64,000 nt of DNA. Source: Bacillota bacterium. GTDB taxonomy: Bacteria; Bacillota_I; Bacilli_A; RFN20; CAG-826. Of the stretch, positions 1 to 8,501 are shown piece by piece. The stretch lies in assembly GCA_023393065.1 (NCBI GenBank), contig JAEWMX010000005.1, positions 62,001 through 126,000 on the forward strand, in the 5' to 3' direction. Within the stretch, counting starts at the first letter, position 1; each line of letters opens with the position of its first letter. Both the position numbers and the translations under genes were made by a program. A model generated the notes under the pieces. It was not told the DNA's origin. It did no database searches and was given only the letters and a program-made list of their open reading frames with translations.

Positions 1-21
1 AAATGCAAATCATATAAACAA

Positions 22-50
22 ATATAAAAAAAGTGCATGGCTGCACTTGC
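22..50 (-). terminator. Rho-independent terminator of the HAD phosphatase gene
   Basis: Read on the minus strand, a 7-bp stem (AAGTGCA/TGCACTT, 31-37 and 42-48) with a 4-base loop is followed by a T-rich run. It lies just behind the stop codon of the phosphatase gene. Confidence 0.85.
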
Positions 51-56
51 TTTTAC

Positions 57-851
57 TTAGTCGATGAGACCGTAGTGTTTCATAGCTTTTGCCCACCCGT
101 CTTCGTCGATGTCGTCGGTGACATAGTCGGCGACGGCTTTAACTTGTGGGACGGCGTTACCCATGGCGATTGATGTGCCGGTAAATAGAAGCATATCGAC
201 ATCGTTAGGATTATCGCCGAGGGACAAAGCGTTTTCCGGTTTCCATCCGTAGTGTTCTAACACTGCCATAATTCCTTTGGCCTTGTCGGAATCCTTCGGC
301 ATGATATCGACGGCATATTCATCCCAGCGCGCACTCTTGCAGTTTTCAAGATGCGGTAGGAAGAGCGATTCATCCAATTCATCGCAAAAAGCAATCATTT
401 GATAGACGACGCGATCATAGTGATCGGGGAATGAACGCGGTTGTGGAAAGCGGGTTCCGAATTTTTCGTGAGCGCTTATCACACGGTCGTCAATCATGTT
501 TATGTGACCTTCTTTTTCTTCGATTAAGGTCAAGCCGAATTTCAAACGCTTGGCAAACTTAATAATCGAGTCGACGACATTCTCGGGGATGGGGTACTTG
601 TAGATAATCTGATCGCCGATGATGGCGTTTGCTCCGTTCATGGTGATGAGACCGTCCGGTTTGACGATATCTAGGATTCCCGTCTTGCGAATTAGATAGT
701 AGTTGCGACCCGAACACAAAAAGACGAGAATGCCTTTAGCTTGAAGTTTTTTAATAGCCTCAATCGCGCTTTCCGGTACTTTTTTGGTCCGATGTGAAAA
801 AAGTGTCATATCGATATCCGTAAAAACAATTTTTATATCTGGTTTTTCCAT
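57..851 (-). CDS. Cof-type HAD-superfamily phosphatase
   Basis: This is a 264-residue cytoplasmic HAD hydrolase of the Cof/YidA type, which dephosphorylates small phosphometabolites such as sugar phosphates. Motif I is DIDMTLF at residues 12-18, with the two catalytic Asp; a Ser in the CSGR segment near residue 47 is motif II; GDNPNDVDML near residue 213 is motif IV. The length and the large C2-type cap between motifs II and III are typical of the family. The ATG is preceded by a good AGGAGC ribosome binding site. The gene stands alone and has its own terminator. The family is clear; the substrate cannot be read from sequence. Confidence 0.9.
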   Translation of the reverse strand: MEKPDIKIVFTDIDMTLFSHRTKKVPESAIEAIKKLQAKGILVFLCSGRNYYLIRKTGILDIVKPDGLITMNGANAIIGDQIIYKYPIPENVVDSIIKFAKRLKFGLTLIEEKEGHINMIDDRVISAHEKFGTRFPQPRSFPDHYDRVVYQMIAFCDELDESLFLPHLENCKSARWDEYAVDIMPKDSDKAKGIMAVLEHYGWKPENALSLGDNPNDVDMLLFTGTSIAMGNAVPQVKAVADYVTDDIDEDGWAKAMKHYGLID

Positions 852-1105
852 TGCTGCTCCTTTCTTAAATATTTCGAGTTAGCTCGTTACTCTTCCGGCG
901 AATTTCGCTTCCTAGTCCTGAGGCGCCAGAAACCTTCTTAAGAAGCTCCGGAATATTATAAAAGAAACGAGACTAATAGTCAAAAGCAATATCCGCCCTC
1001 GCCTTCAATGATACTTCGATTTCATATTGACCTGGTATTTATTTCGCTCCCATCGGTATTATTTGGCTTTTGTCACTGCCCGAACCTCATTGATACAATT
1101 TGCAA
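852..1105. other. Divergent intergenic region with no recognised gene
   Basis: This spacer separates the phosphatase gene (minus) from the ATP-grasp gene (plus). Apart from the ribosome binding site of the phosphatase at its left end I see no coding sequence, RNA or strong repeat in it. Confidence 0.6.
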
Positions 1106-1133
1106 TTGTGACACAAATAAGGCACAATATACA
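1106..1133 (+). promoter_or_regulatory. Probable sigma-A promoter of the ATP-grasp/ugd pair
   Basis: TTGTGA (1106-1111) and TATACA (1128-1133) are separated by 16 bases and lie 14 bases before the ATG. Each hexamer matches the consensus at five of six or four of six positions. Confidence 0.5.
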
Positions 1134-1147
1134 CTAAGGTTATAACC

Positions 1148-2044
1148 ATGAAGCAAGCAGTCCTCGTCTATAATCTCGTCCATGAAACAAACCGCGAATG
1201 GGCCGAACAGATCGACGCTTTTGTCGTCGCTTTTAAAAAATGTGGTTTCGAGCTTCTGCCCGTGTCAAACGTCGATGCCTACGATTACATCAAAAGGTAT
1301 AGACGCTACATCAATTTCGTCTTGTATTGGGATAAGGACTTGTATCTAGCTGAGTTGCTCGAAGCGACCGGCGTGCCGGTTTTTAATACGAGCAGCGCGA
1401 TTCGCATTTGCGATGACAAGGCTCTAACCTACATCAAGTTGAAAAACCACCGTCTTCCGACTCCCAAGACGCTCGTTCTTCCCTTCACCTTCGGACAAAA
1501 CGTCATTAAGTTTTACGACCGCATTAAAACACTAATCGCCGAAAAGGGATTTAAATATCCTTTCGTTCTCAAACAGAGATTTGGCTCCTTTGGAGAACAA
1601 GTGTACTTGATTACCAACGAAGTCATGTTTAAAAAGATGCTTCAGACGATCGGCGAGAAAGAATTATTGATTCAAGAGTTTATCGAAGAGAGTTCCGGGA
1701 AGGATTTCCGCGTCAATGTCGTCGGTCGCGAAGCGGTATCAATTGTCATGCGCGTCAATCAGGGCAATTTCCGCAGCAATGTGCACCAAGGCGGCATCAT
1801 GTCTTCGGTTCCCCACCCCGATCGGCGCATGCTTAAGTTAGCCGTGCAAGCCGCAAAAGCGGTCGGCGCGGACTTCGCCGGCGTCGACATCCTCGTCAAT
1901 GCCGCGGGCGAGCCCCTCGTCATCGAAGTGAATTCTAACGCCCGCACAGTCGCCGTCGAAGAAGCTAGCAAAGTATATGTGTCACTCTTCATCGCTCGCT
2001 ACATCAAAAAACACTATAAACTCCGCAAAATGGACTTATTCTAA
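1148..2044 (+). CDS. RimK-like ATP-grasp ligase
   Basis: This 298-residue protein belongs to the RimK/LysX branch of the ATP-grasp superfamily, which joins an amino acid to a carboxyl group using ATP. The N-terminal third is the pre-ATP-grasp domain; FVLKQRFGSFGEQV (about 142-155) is the ATP-binding Lys plus glycine loop; FAGVDIL and IEVNSNA (about 244-264) carry the magnesium-binding Glu and Asn. No signal peptide is seen. It is followed after 25 bases by the UDP-sugar dehydrogenase gene, so the two are probably one operon. The actual acceptor (ribosomal protein, glutamate chain, amino sugar) is unknown; linkage to a nucleotide-sugar enzyme hints at envelope or glycan modification, which is inference. 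Confidence 0.8.
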   Translation: MKQAVLVYNLVHETNREWAEQIDAFVVAFKKCGFELLPVSNVDAYDYIKRYRRYINFVLYWDKDLYLAELLEATGVPVFNTSSAIRICDDKALTYIKLKNHRLPTPKTLVLPFTFGQNVIKFYDRIKTLIAEKGFKYPFVLKQRFGSFGEQVYLITNEVMFKKMLQTIGEKELLIQEFIEESSGKDFRVNVVGREAVSIVMRVNQGNFRSNVHQGGIMSSVPHPDRRMLKLAVQAAKAVGADFAGVDILVNAAGEPLVIEVNSNARTVAVEEASKVYVSLFIARYIKKHYKLRKMDLF

Positions 2045-2069
2045 TAAAAATTTTTGAAAGGAGGCCTCT

Positions 2070-3371
2070 ATGAACATCACAGTCATCGGCCAAGGATATG
2101 TTGGACTTGTCAATAGCGTGATCCTCGCCTCTTTTTTTCACAATGTGATTGGCTTGGACAGCGATAAGAACAAAGTCGCGACTTTAAAGCAGGGCATCGC
2201 CACCATCAAAGAACCGAATTTACAATCGCTGATGAGCGACGCTAAAGACCGCCTTCGTTTTACAACGAACGGCAAAGATGCGATTCGCCCCAACAAAATC
2301 ATCTACATCGCCGTCGATACTCCGGAAGGCAAAGACGGAAAACCGGATATGACCAATTTCAATGCCTGTCTCGACGATATCGCCAAAAACGCCATTCAAG
2401 ATACTTATGTCGTCATTCGCTCAACGGTTCCGGTCGGCACGAATGCCCGCGTCAAAAAATACCTCGAAGAAAATAGCGAGCATAAATTCGAAGTTATCTC
2501 CAACCCTGAATTTTTGAGTCAGGGCAGCGCCATTGATGATATGCTTAATCCTTCGCGCGTCGTCATCGGCGTGGCGAGCAAAGCAGGCGAAGATTTCATG
2601 CTCCAAATGTATGCTAATTATCAAAAGCGCAAGATTCCGATTTTGATCACGACTCCCGAAAGCGCCGAGCTAATCAAATATGCCTCCAATAACTTTTTAG
2701 CCATGAAGATTAGCTATATTAACGAAATCGCTCGCTTATGCGAGATGGTCGATGCTGACATCGAAGAAGTCGCCATCGGTATCGGTCTTGATCCGCGCAT
2801 CGGCCGCAATTATTTAAAAGCCGGCATCGGTTATGGCGGCTCCTGCTTTCCCAAAGACACTAAAGCCCTAAGTTGGTTTGCCAACGATCGTGAAGTTCCT
2901 CTTGAACTCGTCAAGGCGACCATCAAGGTTAATAACGAGCAGCCCTCGCTATTGATGCACAAAATCAATTCCCATTTCCGCAGCCTTTCGAATTTGACCA
3001 TCGCGGTTTTAGGTGTCGCTTTCAAAGCCGGAACCGAGGATATTCGCAATTCGCCGGCGACGGCAGTCGTCAAGTACCTGCTTGAGAAAAATGCCTATGT
3101 CAAAGTCTATGATGCCTTGGCAATCGAAAACTTTCAAAAAGAGATGCAGCGCCACTCCCGCATCGAATATTCAACTAGCATTCTCGATACCTTGAAGGAA
3201 GCGGATGCGGTGGTCATTCTAACTGACGCCAAGGAACTCAAAGAACTCGATAAGAGCTGCTTCATCGATAATATGAAAAAGCCCATCATCTTTGATGGCC
3301 GCAACTTATATCGACCTGCTAATATGGTCGGCACGACATATTATTCAATCGGTCGCAAGACGGTAAAATAA
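2070..3371 (+). CDS. ugd: UDP-glucose/GDP-mannose family 6-dehydrogenase
   Basis: This 433-residue enzyme oxidises a UDP-hexose twice with NAD to the uronic acid, supplying precursors of acidic exopolysaccharide or glycolipid. The N-terminal Rossmann fold shows GQGYVGL at residues 7-13; the catalytic Cys lies in YGGSCFPKDT (about 257-266); the C-terminal UDP-binding domain contains GVAFKAGTEDIRNSPA. Length is normal for the family. A strong GAAAGGAGG site precedes the ATG. UDP-glucose is the most likely substrate, but UDP-N-acetyl sugars cannot be excluded from sequence alone. The gene ends at a bidirectional terminator. Confidence 0.88.
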   Translation: MNITVIGQGYVGLVNSVILASFFHNVIGLDSDKNKVATLKQGIATIKEPNLQSLMSDAKDRLRFTTNGKDAIRPNKIIYIAVDTPEGKDGKPDMTNFNACLDDIAKNAIQDTYVVIRSTVPVGTNARVKKYLEENSEHKFEVISNPEFLSQGSAIDDMLNPSRVVIGVASKAGEDFMLQMYANYQKRKIPILITTPESAELIKYASNNFLAMKISYINEIARLCEMVDADIEEVAIGIGLDPRIGRNYLKAGIGYGGSCFPKDTKALSWFANDREVPLELVKATIKVNNEQPSLLMHKINSHFRSLSNLTIAVLGVAFKAGTEDIRNSPATAVVKYLLEKNAYVKVYDALAIENFQKEMQRHSRIEYSTSILDTLKEADAVVILTDAKELKELDKSCFIDNMKKPIIFDGRNLYRPANMVGTTYYSIGRKTVK

Positions 3372-3377
3372 ACATAA

Positions 3378-3412
3378 GAAAAACCGAGAGATTGACTTCT
3401 CGGTTTTTTGGT
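3378..3412. terminator. Bidirectional Rho-independent terminator
   Basis: A 9-bp stem (AAACCGAGA/TCTCGGTTT, 3381-3389 and 3398-3406) is flanked by T-runs on both strands. It serves the convergent ugd gene and the lipoprotein gene on the minus strand. Confidence 0.85.
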
Positions 3413-3419
3413 GCTCTTT

Positions 3420-4544
3420 TTAGAAATCGTCTAGCTCTTCAAAATCTTCTTCGTAATCTTCGTCTTCGCCGTGATCGGGATTGCCGTGATGACCTTTGTC
3501 ATCATCATCGCCGTGGCCGTTTCCGTTTCCGGAATGTTCACCATTATGGTTTCCGTTTCCGTCGTGATGGTACATGCCGCCGCCCGAGAAGTAATATTCA
3601 AGGATTTCTTGGCCTTCACCATCAAGTGTCACATAAATGTGAATCACACCCTTACCTTCTGGGGTATCAAAACGAATTTTGTAGTAGGTGCCGTCTTCGC
3701 CAACTTCTTGTTTAAAGGAGTAGCGGGAGCGGACATTGTCTTTGACATCCTCGAGCTTGAGCATCGTCTGATTGTCTTCGACTTTGATCATCACTTTTTT
3801 ACGGGCGATTAAATTGCGGCCGTTTCTAAGGAAGTATTGGAATTTTTGAACATCATCTTCAGAATGATGAGAGATGCGAAGCACGCGTCCGTCATCGAGG
3901 CTAGCTCTAAAACCGAAGCGAACTTCATCCTCTTCGACGAGGCGATAACCTTTGACCGCGAATTCCTCATCCCCGATAACCGCCAAACCTACTAGAAGGG
4001 TCGATTCGTCATCGCTGCGAGGATCTTCGCGGTGGCGGTAGTTTCTACCATTTTCTTCGCCTTCTGGAATATCATCGAGAACATCTTCTCCGGTATCGTC
4101 AATACCATCTTCGACATCATCTTCGCCATCGATGACAACTTCGTTGAAATAGAGGATGAAAGTCGATTGGACTTTGTCGATATCAGTCGTTGTAATAGTT
4201 AATTGAAAAGCGTATTCTTCGCGATCGCTGACTTCGGCCATCGCGACATTTAAAACGCCTTCTTCCGTTAATTCTTTGTATAAAGTGAGATAGCGATTGA
4301 CGATGGCTAACTCTTCATCGGGATCGGTTTCTTCGTCGACTCGACCCAAGACTTGCGGAGCGCTGGCGACGCTTACTTCTTCGAGCATGCGAATGCCGGT
4401 GTATGTCGCAAAGGCATACTGGGTATCGGTGCTTTTCAAATCGATGACCGGTTCATTTGTGGGAATTCCGTCACTTGGAGTAAAACCGCAGGCGGCAAGA
4501 ACAAAAACACTAGAGGCGATAAGCAGGGGTTTGAATAATTTCAT
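3420..4544 (-). CDS. Lipoprotein with His/Asp/Gly-rich C-terminal tail, function unknown
   Basis: This is a 374-residue exported lipoprotein: a Lys-start signal peptide ends in the lipobox LAAC (Cys 20). The middle is predicted as a beta-rich domain that I do not recognise. The last 50 or so residues are highly biased: alternating His, Asn, Gly, Asp and Glu with a DDDDKGHH stretch, ending in a very acidic segment. Such a tail could bind divalent metals, which is inference. A second acidic low-complexity stretch (about 135-155) lies between beta-rich parts. The ATG follows an AGGAGA-like site. The neighbours give no functional hint. Confidence 0.75.
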   Translation of the reverse strand: MKLFKPLLIASSVFVLAACGFTPSDGIPTNEPVIDLKSTDTQYAFATYTGIRMLEEVSVASAPQVLGRVDEETDPDEELAIVNRYLTLYKELTEEGVLNVAMAEVSDREEYAFQLTITTTDIDKVQSTFILYFNEVVIDGEDDVEDGIDDTGEDVLDDIPEGEENGRNYRHREDPRSDDESTLLVGLAVIGDEEFAVKGYRLVEEDEVRFGFRASLDDGRVLRISHHSEDDVQKFQYFLRNGRNLIARKKVMIKVEDNQTMLKLEDVKDNVRSRYSFKQEVGEDGTYYKIRFDTPEGKGVIHIYVTLDGEGQEILEYYFSGGGMYHHDGNGNHNGEHSGNGNGHGDDDDKGHHGNPDHGEDEDYEEDFEELDDF

Positions 4545-4597
4545 ATTAAGGTTCTCCTAATATATAAATAAAAAGATCGTCGCTTTTGATTAAAGAA

Positions 4598-4623
4598 TTT
4601 AAAAAGGAGAGGTATCTCTCCTT
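4598..4623 (-). terminator. Rho-independent terminator
   Basis: An 8-bp perfect stem (AAGGAGAG/CTCTCCTT, 4604-4611 and 4616-4623) with a 4-base loop is followed on the minus strand by TTTTT. It ends the membrane protein gene at 4649. Confidence 0.85.
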
Positions 4624-4648
4624 ATATTTATAATATATTCCTTAGAGC

Positions 4649-5710
4649 TTACATCGCCGGTTTCAGTGATTTCATCGACATCCACATGATGCGGACACCG
4701 ATGAGCATGACGAAGATCATCACGGCATATTCGGTAAAGATAAAACCGAAGATGAGGGCGAGAAGCGATGGGGTAAAGGAAGCCCAGTAGGAAATCTTTT
4801 GCGTCTCCCAGAAAGTATAGATGCGGAAGGGATTACGCTTGCCGCGCGTCAAGATGAAAATCATCAAGCCCATGAAGAAGATGAGCAAAGCGTCGACTCC
4901 GAGCATGATAAGCGTCGAATCGCGGGCCGTCATCATTTTGGTGTTGTAGTATACGGCGTCATAGATGTCATTCCATCTGCTTTGGACTTGGCGATAATAT
5001 TCGTCAACTTTCAGGTAGCCATTGGGTTCGCTAAATTTGGCATCGCGGCTCGTCACATAAGTGGCGCCGTCTATATCGATAGTAGCCGTTGATTTAAAAT
5101 CAAAACCCAATTCTAGTTTTAGATAATCACCGGAAACACCTGAGATAGCGGTGGTGTTGCCCGGTTGAAAGAGTTGTCCCACCATTCTCTGACGTCCAAA
5201 AATGAGATAACTGGTGCTGCGGGCGGTGTCTTCCGCTTCGCGCCAAGAGCCATCGATGGGGCTTTTATTTTGTGAAACGAGAGTGTAATAATCAATAAAA
5301 TCCTGTCCGATGGTATTGGTGTAGTAAACCTCAAAATCGACCTTGCTGTCGTTATTGAGATGGACGTATTGCTTATAGGCGTTTTGCGCGCCGCTATGAA
5401 CGGCATCCCAGGTCGTTTGTTCGACGGCTAAGTAGCGGCCACTCGCATCTTCGCTGACGACCATCGAAAGGTTGTTGTCTTCGAGGTGATCGCTAAAAGC
5501 GACGATGGCGTTATCGTAATTATAAAGATAATTCGATGCGGTAAAATCAGAACCTTGAGCTTGAAGAGAAGTAACCATAATCGGCAGGACTGCCATCACT
5601 AGTGACAAAACGGCAAAAATGACGGCAAAAAACCATCTTTTGGTGCGCCCGCCTTCTATACAAGCATCATTGTTAATGAGGCTCTTCATAATCAGTTTAA
5701 AGTTTTTCAT
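4649..5710 (-). CDS. Membrane protein with large extracytoplasmic domain, function unknown
   Basis: This protein of 353 residues has one TM helix near the N-terminus (about 27-48), an extracytoplasmic region of about 210 residues, then three or four TM helices in the C-terminal third (LIMLGVDALLIFFMGLMIFI onward). The layout resembles DUF1189-type membrane proteins, but I cannot confirm it. The open frame extends upstream to a TTG at 5767; I prefer the ATG at 5710 because a TATAAT-like element lies inside the upstream stretch (about 5740) and would be within the coding part if the longer start were used. Followed by its own terminator. Confidence 0.7.
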   Translation of the reverse strand: MKNFKLIMKSLINNDACIEGGRTKRWFFAVIFAVLSLVMAVLPIMVTSLQAQGSDFTASNYLYNYDNAIVAFSDHLEDNNLSMVVSEDASGRYLAVEQTTWDAVHSGAQNAYKQYVHLNNDSKVDFEVYYTNTIGQDFIDYYTLVSQNKSPIDGSWREAEDTARSTSYLIFGRQRMVGQLFQPGNTTAISGVSGDYLKLELGFDFKSTATIDIDGATYVTSRDAKFSEPNGYLKVDEYYRQVQSRWNDIYDAVYYNTKMMTARDSTLIMLGVDALLIFFMGLMIFILTRGKRNPFRIYTFWETQKISYWASFTPSLLALIFGFIFTEYAVMIFVMLIGVRIMWMSMKSLKPAM

Positions 5711-5819
5711 ATTATTCAATAATTCCAATCGCTTACATAGTTTATTATATATAAGGTTCATTTTCAAACACTATTAAACAATGGAAGATGTTGCTAAATG
5801 AATTAGTTTCATTTATATT

Positions 5820-6323
5820 ATGCAAAGAAGAAACGTGAACACAAAAATTCGCCTGATTAGATTAACGAAATGGATTGCGGTTTTGCTATCGGTCTTTTCT
5901 CTTGTCACGATAATTTTTCCATTCGCCAGCGAAACACTTCTGGATGGCACCGTCATCAGCTATCCGACATGGATTGCCGTCTTCGGCGGTGAATTCGCTT
6001 TTAGCGATTCAACGCAAAACTACACGATAAACTTCCATATCAATATCTATTTGTTAGTCACTTATCAGCTCGCTGGTTTAAGTTGCTTGGCCTTCTTTTT
6101 ATCCAACCGCAAGAGCACGAATTTGATCTTTGCTCTCGTCATGTCTTTTATCAGCATGATCGGGATGATTTTCATGCCTTATGTCGTCCGCTTTGCGACT
6201 CCTGGCTTTCTCGTATCCGGCATTAAAATCAGCTATGGTCCTATTCTCGGCGCTAGCGCACTGCTAATGACACAGATCATCGCGTTATTTCATATTCTGA
6301 CCGACGATCGTTTTAATCGCTAA
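5820..6323 (+). CDS. Small four-TM membrane protein, function unknown
   Basis: The 167-residue product has a basic N-terminus and about four hydrophobic segments (roughly 16-38, 72-95, 102-122 and 138-158), separated by short loops. No motif is recognised. The start sits directly behind an A/T-rich stretch with TATATT, without a clear ribosome binding site, so the exact start is uncertain. It diverges from the membrane protein gene on the other strand and precedes the endonuclease lipoprotein gene, from which it is separated by a promoter. Confidence 0.6.
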   Translation: MQRRNVNTKIRLIRLTKWIAVLLSVFSLVTIIFPFASETLLDGTVISYPTWIAVFGGEFAFSDSTQNYTINFHINIYLLVTYQLAGLSCLAFFLSNRKSTNLIFALVMSFISMIGMIFMPYVVRFATPGFLVSGIKISYGPILGASALLMTQIIALFHILTDDRFNR

Positions 6324-6346
6324 TCACATAATTCCACATTTTCTTA

Positions 6347-6375
6347 TTCGACATTATGTCGATATAAGGTATAAT
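6347..6375 (+). promoter_or_regulatory. Promoter placed for a leaderless or near-leaderless transcript
   Basis: A perfect -10 (TATAAT, 6370-6375) lies 17 bases behind a weak -35 (TTCGAC, 6347-6352). Only 7 bases separate the -10 from the ATG at 6383, and no ribosome binding site is visible. Confidence 0.55.
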
Positions 6376-6382
6376 CTTTCTT

Positions 6383-7708
6383 ATGAAAATTTATAACAAG
6401 ATCATCTTTTTTGTTGCCATTGGTGGCTTCCTATTGGCAAGTTGTAGAAATAACCCGCCATCCGACTCTGCAAGCGACACCATTAGCGATACCTCGAGCG
6501 CGACTTCTGAAACCTCGAGCGACACCGCAAGCGATACGAGCCAAGGAACTTCTTCTTCAACCTCCACCAGCACAACCACTATTACCAATCCCAATCCCGA
6601 GAATTCCCGAGCCATCTTGACGACGGTTCAAGCCTTGGCCCAGAAAAAGGCTAGCGATACGACAAATCTCTATCGCGTTAAGGGCATCGCCCAATATCCC
6701 GGTTATGCCAAAAAAGGCTATTTTGATTTAGTCGATGGCGGATGGACGATTGTCGCCTACGGAATTAGTAGCAAGAACACTTGTATCAGATTATCGGGAT
6801 CAACATATTCATATGCTAATGATGATTCGTTTATCAGCACTGGAATCAAGGCTGGAGACGAAATAACGATCGAAGGTATTTTTACTTTCTATGCGTACTC
6901 TAGTAGTTATGGAGTTCCGGAAATTTCTGGCTATCCGACAAAGATCGTCAGCAATGGACTAAGCGAAATTACGGCAAAATCATATACCGCTGCCGAAACA
7001 TATGCGGGCAATTATTATAATTCGATTACCGCGAGCGATAGCGGTAGCGCCTTAGGAACGAAGCTTCACAACCTGATGATGTCCACACACAGTACTTATG
7101 TTTCCTATTCAAGCCTTAACTCGACATTGAAAACGACCGATCTCAAGTGCTTTTATTCAGGGCAGACCTATGGCAGCTCTTTTAACCGCGAACACGTCTG
7201 GCCACAGGCCAAGTCCAAAGACAATAACGGCGTTCAGCTTTACGGCGAGTCTTACGCAGGCTCAGACATTCATCATATTCGCGCCTCGATAGCGACCTAT
7301 AATTCTTATCGCGGAAGCACGATGTTCGCACCGATATTCGGCACATCGCGAACAGTTAATTACACCGGTGGTGGAGTTACCAAATTCGGTTCTGGCAATA
7401 ACTACGGAGTGACAGAACCCGCCGATTCGCGCAAGGGCGATGCGGCGCGCATCATCATGTATGTTTACACCCATTACGGCACCGATTTCGGCGGCACGAC
7501 TAGAGCCGGCGTAACTGGAAAGTTATATATCAGCAACGTCATCGGCGCCAACACCATGAACGATTGCTTTAAATTGCTTCGCAAATGGAATGCCGAAGAT
7601 CCCGTCAGCAGCGAAGAGATGAACCGCAATGAAATTGCTTTTCAAAAACAAGGGAACCGCAACCCTTTTATTGACCACCCGACCTTTGCTGATCGCATCT
7701 GGAATTAA
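6383..7708 (+). CDS. Secreted endonuclease I family lipoprotein nuclease
   Basis: This 441-residue lipoprotein (lipobox LASC, Cys 21) should degrade DNA or RNA outside the cell, for nutrient or phosphate scavenging. After a Ser/Thr/Asp-rich linker (about 25-75) there is an OB-fold-like domain (about 80-180), then an Endonuclease_1 domain (PF04231 type) from about 205 to the end. The His-Me finger signature NREHVWPQ lies near residue 271, followed by SDIHHIRAS near 294 as is usual in the family. The OB-like plus nuclease order is common in Bacillota and Bacteroidota extracellular nucleases. Transcribed alone from the leaderless-type promoter in front. Confidence 0.85.
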   Translation: MKIYNKIIFFVAIGGFLLASCRNNPPSDSASDTISDTSSATSETSSDTASDTSQGTSSSTSTSTTTITNPNPENSRAILTTVQALAQKKASDTTNLYRVKGIAQYPGYAKKGYFDLVDGGWTIVAYGISSKNTCIRLSGSTYSYANDDSFISTGIKAGDEITIEGIFTFYAYSSSYGVPEISGYPTKIVSNGLSEITAKSYTAAETYAGNYYNSITASDSGSALGTKLHNLMMSTHSTYVSYSSLNSTLKTTDLKCFYSGQTYGSSFNREHVWPQAKSKDNNGVQLYGESYAGSDIHHIRASIATYNSYRGSTMFAPIFGTSRTVNYTGGGVTKFGSGNNYGVTEPADSRKGDAARIIMYVYTHYGTDFGGTTRAGVTGKLYISNVIGANTMNDCFKLLRKWNAEDPVSSEEMNRNEIAFQKQGNRNPFIDHPTFADRIWN

Positions 7709-7742
7709 TCGTACTCTATTAAGTACACATGAACATGATTTG

Positions 7743-7771
7743 TTGTCCAACATCTTTTAACATGCTAAGAT
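7743..7771 (+). promoter_or_regulatory. Probable promoter of ssrA
   Basis: TTGTCC (7743-7748) and TAAGAT (7766-7771) are exactly 17 bases apart. Transcription would start about 25 bases before the mature tmRNA 5' end, fitting a short leader removed by RNase P. Confidence 0.5.
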
Positions 7772-7802
7772 AACTACGCTTATAGGATATATAAGCCAAC
7801 AC

Positions 7803-8176
7803 GGGGATGTTCATGGCATCGACAGGGTTGTGTTCGCAGTGACTGCAGCCGAGTGATGACGTAATCATCAAAACAAAGATAACTGGCAACAGAAATCTTT
7901 CATTCGCTGCCGCTTAATTAAGCTCCTAAATACTGGATTAGGTTTCTAACCTAGCAGCGCGCTTCCGAAGGTTTCGTCCCTCACGCTTCGGGCAAGTGTC
8001 ATAACAAGGGAATAAGGTCTAAAGTTGACTAGCTAAACGACTCGAAAACCCATTAGTCTCGCATTAGATACTTTGATGGTATTGTCATCTAGTGTTAAAA
8101 ATTAATATCGTCTAAGCTGTAGACGTTATTGTGGGACCTTCTTTGGACCGGAGTTCGATTCTCCGCATCTCCACCA
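7803..8176 (+). ncRNA. ssrA: Transfer-messenger RNA (tmRNA)
   Basis: This is a one-piece tmRNA of about 374 nt, which rescues stalled ribosomes. The 5' end GGGGAUG pairs with CAUCUCC before the encoded 3' CCA, and the tRNA-like ends (GGCAUCGACAGG at the 5' side, GGAGUUCGAUUCUCC T-arm at the 3' side) match the universal tmRNA pattern. The tag reading frame ends at about 7917 with a peptide finishing ITGNRNLSFAAA before TAA TTA A, so the proteolysis tag keeps the usual hydrophobic Ala-rich end. The exact resume codon is not certain. Its 3' end is the apparent insertion target of the island to the right. Confidence 0.95.
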
Positions 8177-8194
8177 GGAAACTCCTAAAACCTC
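8165..8194 (+). repeat. Left copy of island direct repeat (attL-like), overlapping tmRNA 3' end
   Basis: The last 12 bases of ssrA plus 18 downstream bases are identical to 30597-30626. Similarity continues, with mismatches, to about 8240. The base before the repeat differs between copies, so the exact identity starts sharply inside the tmRNA acceptor stem. Confidence 0.85.
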
Positions 8195-8230
8195 TTATTT
8201 CATTCGATGGATACGAGGTTTTTTCTTTTT
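8187..8230 (+). terminator. Terminator of ssrA
   Basis: The stem AAAACCTC/GAGGTTTT (8187-8194 and 8215-8222) is followed by TTTTCTTTTTT. It directly follows the tmRNA 3' end and is part of the duplicated segment. Confidence 0.8.
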
Positions 8231-8240
8231 TATGAGCCAT

Positions 8241-8501
8241 ATGTAATTTTTTGAATTACTCGATATTTTGATGTGTGGATAACAGCGATAATAAGTGATT
8301 TCTTTTTGCTATTGTTTTTGTTCTAATAAAAAAGTACAATCTTGAAAACTCAGGCATTTTGTTTTGAAAAGAAATGTTGAATCGACTTGGCGCAATCAGA
8401 TTATTTTCCGCTTTTTCAACTATCAAGGCACATTGATTGTAGAAATGACAAATAACGAAAGAAATGTTTAAATAATATAACATCGGAGCATACAACCTTA
8501 T
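8241..8501. other. AT-rich spacer at the left end of the island
   Basis: No gene, RNA or integrase fragment is recognised. The right part is very A/T-rich with TAAATAATATAAC about 25 bases before the next ATG, a possible -10 region for the three-gene membrane module. Confidence 0.5.

Noticed and set aside
3392..3812. Long plus-strand open frames opposite the His/Asp-rich lipoprotein gene
   Set aside because: They are antisense shadows caused by the biased GAY/CAY codons of the acidic tail; they lack start signals and the opposite gene has a signal peptide and terminator.
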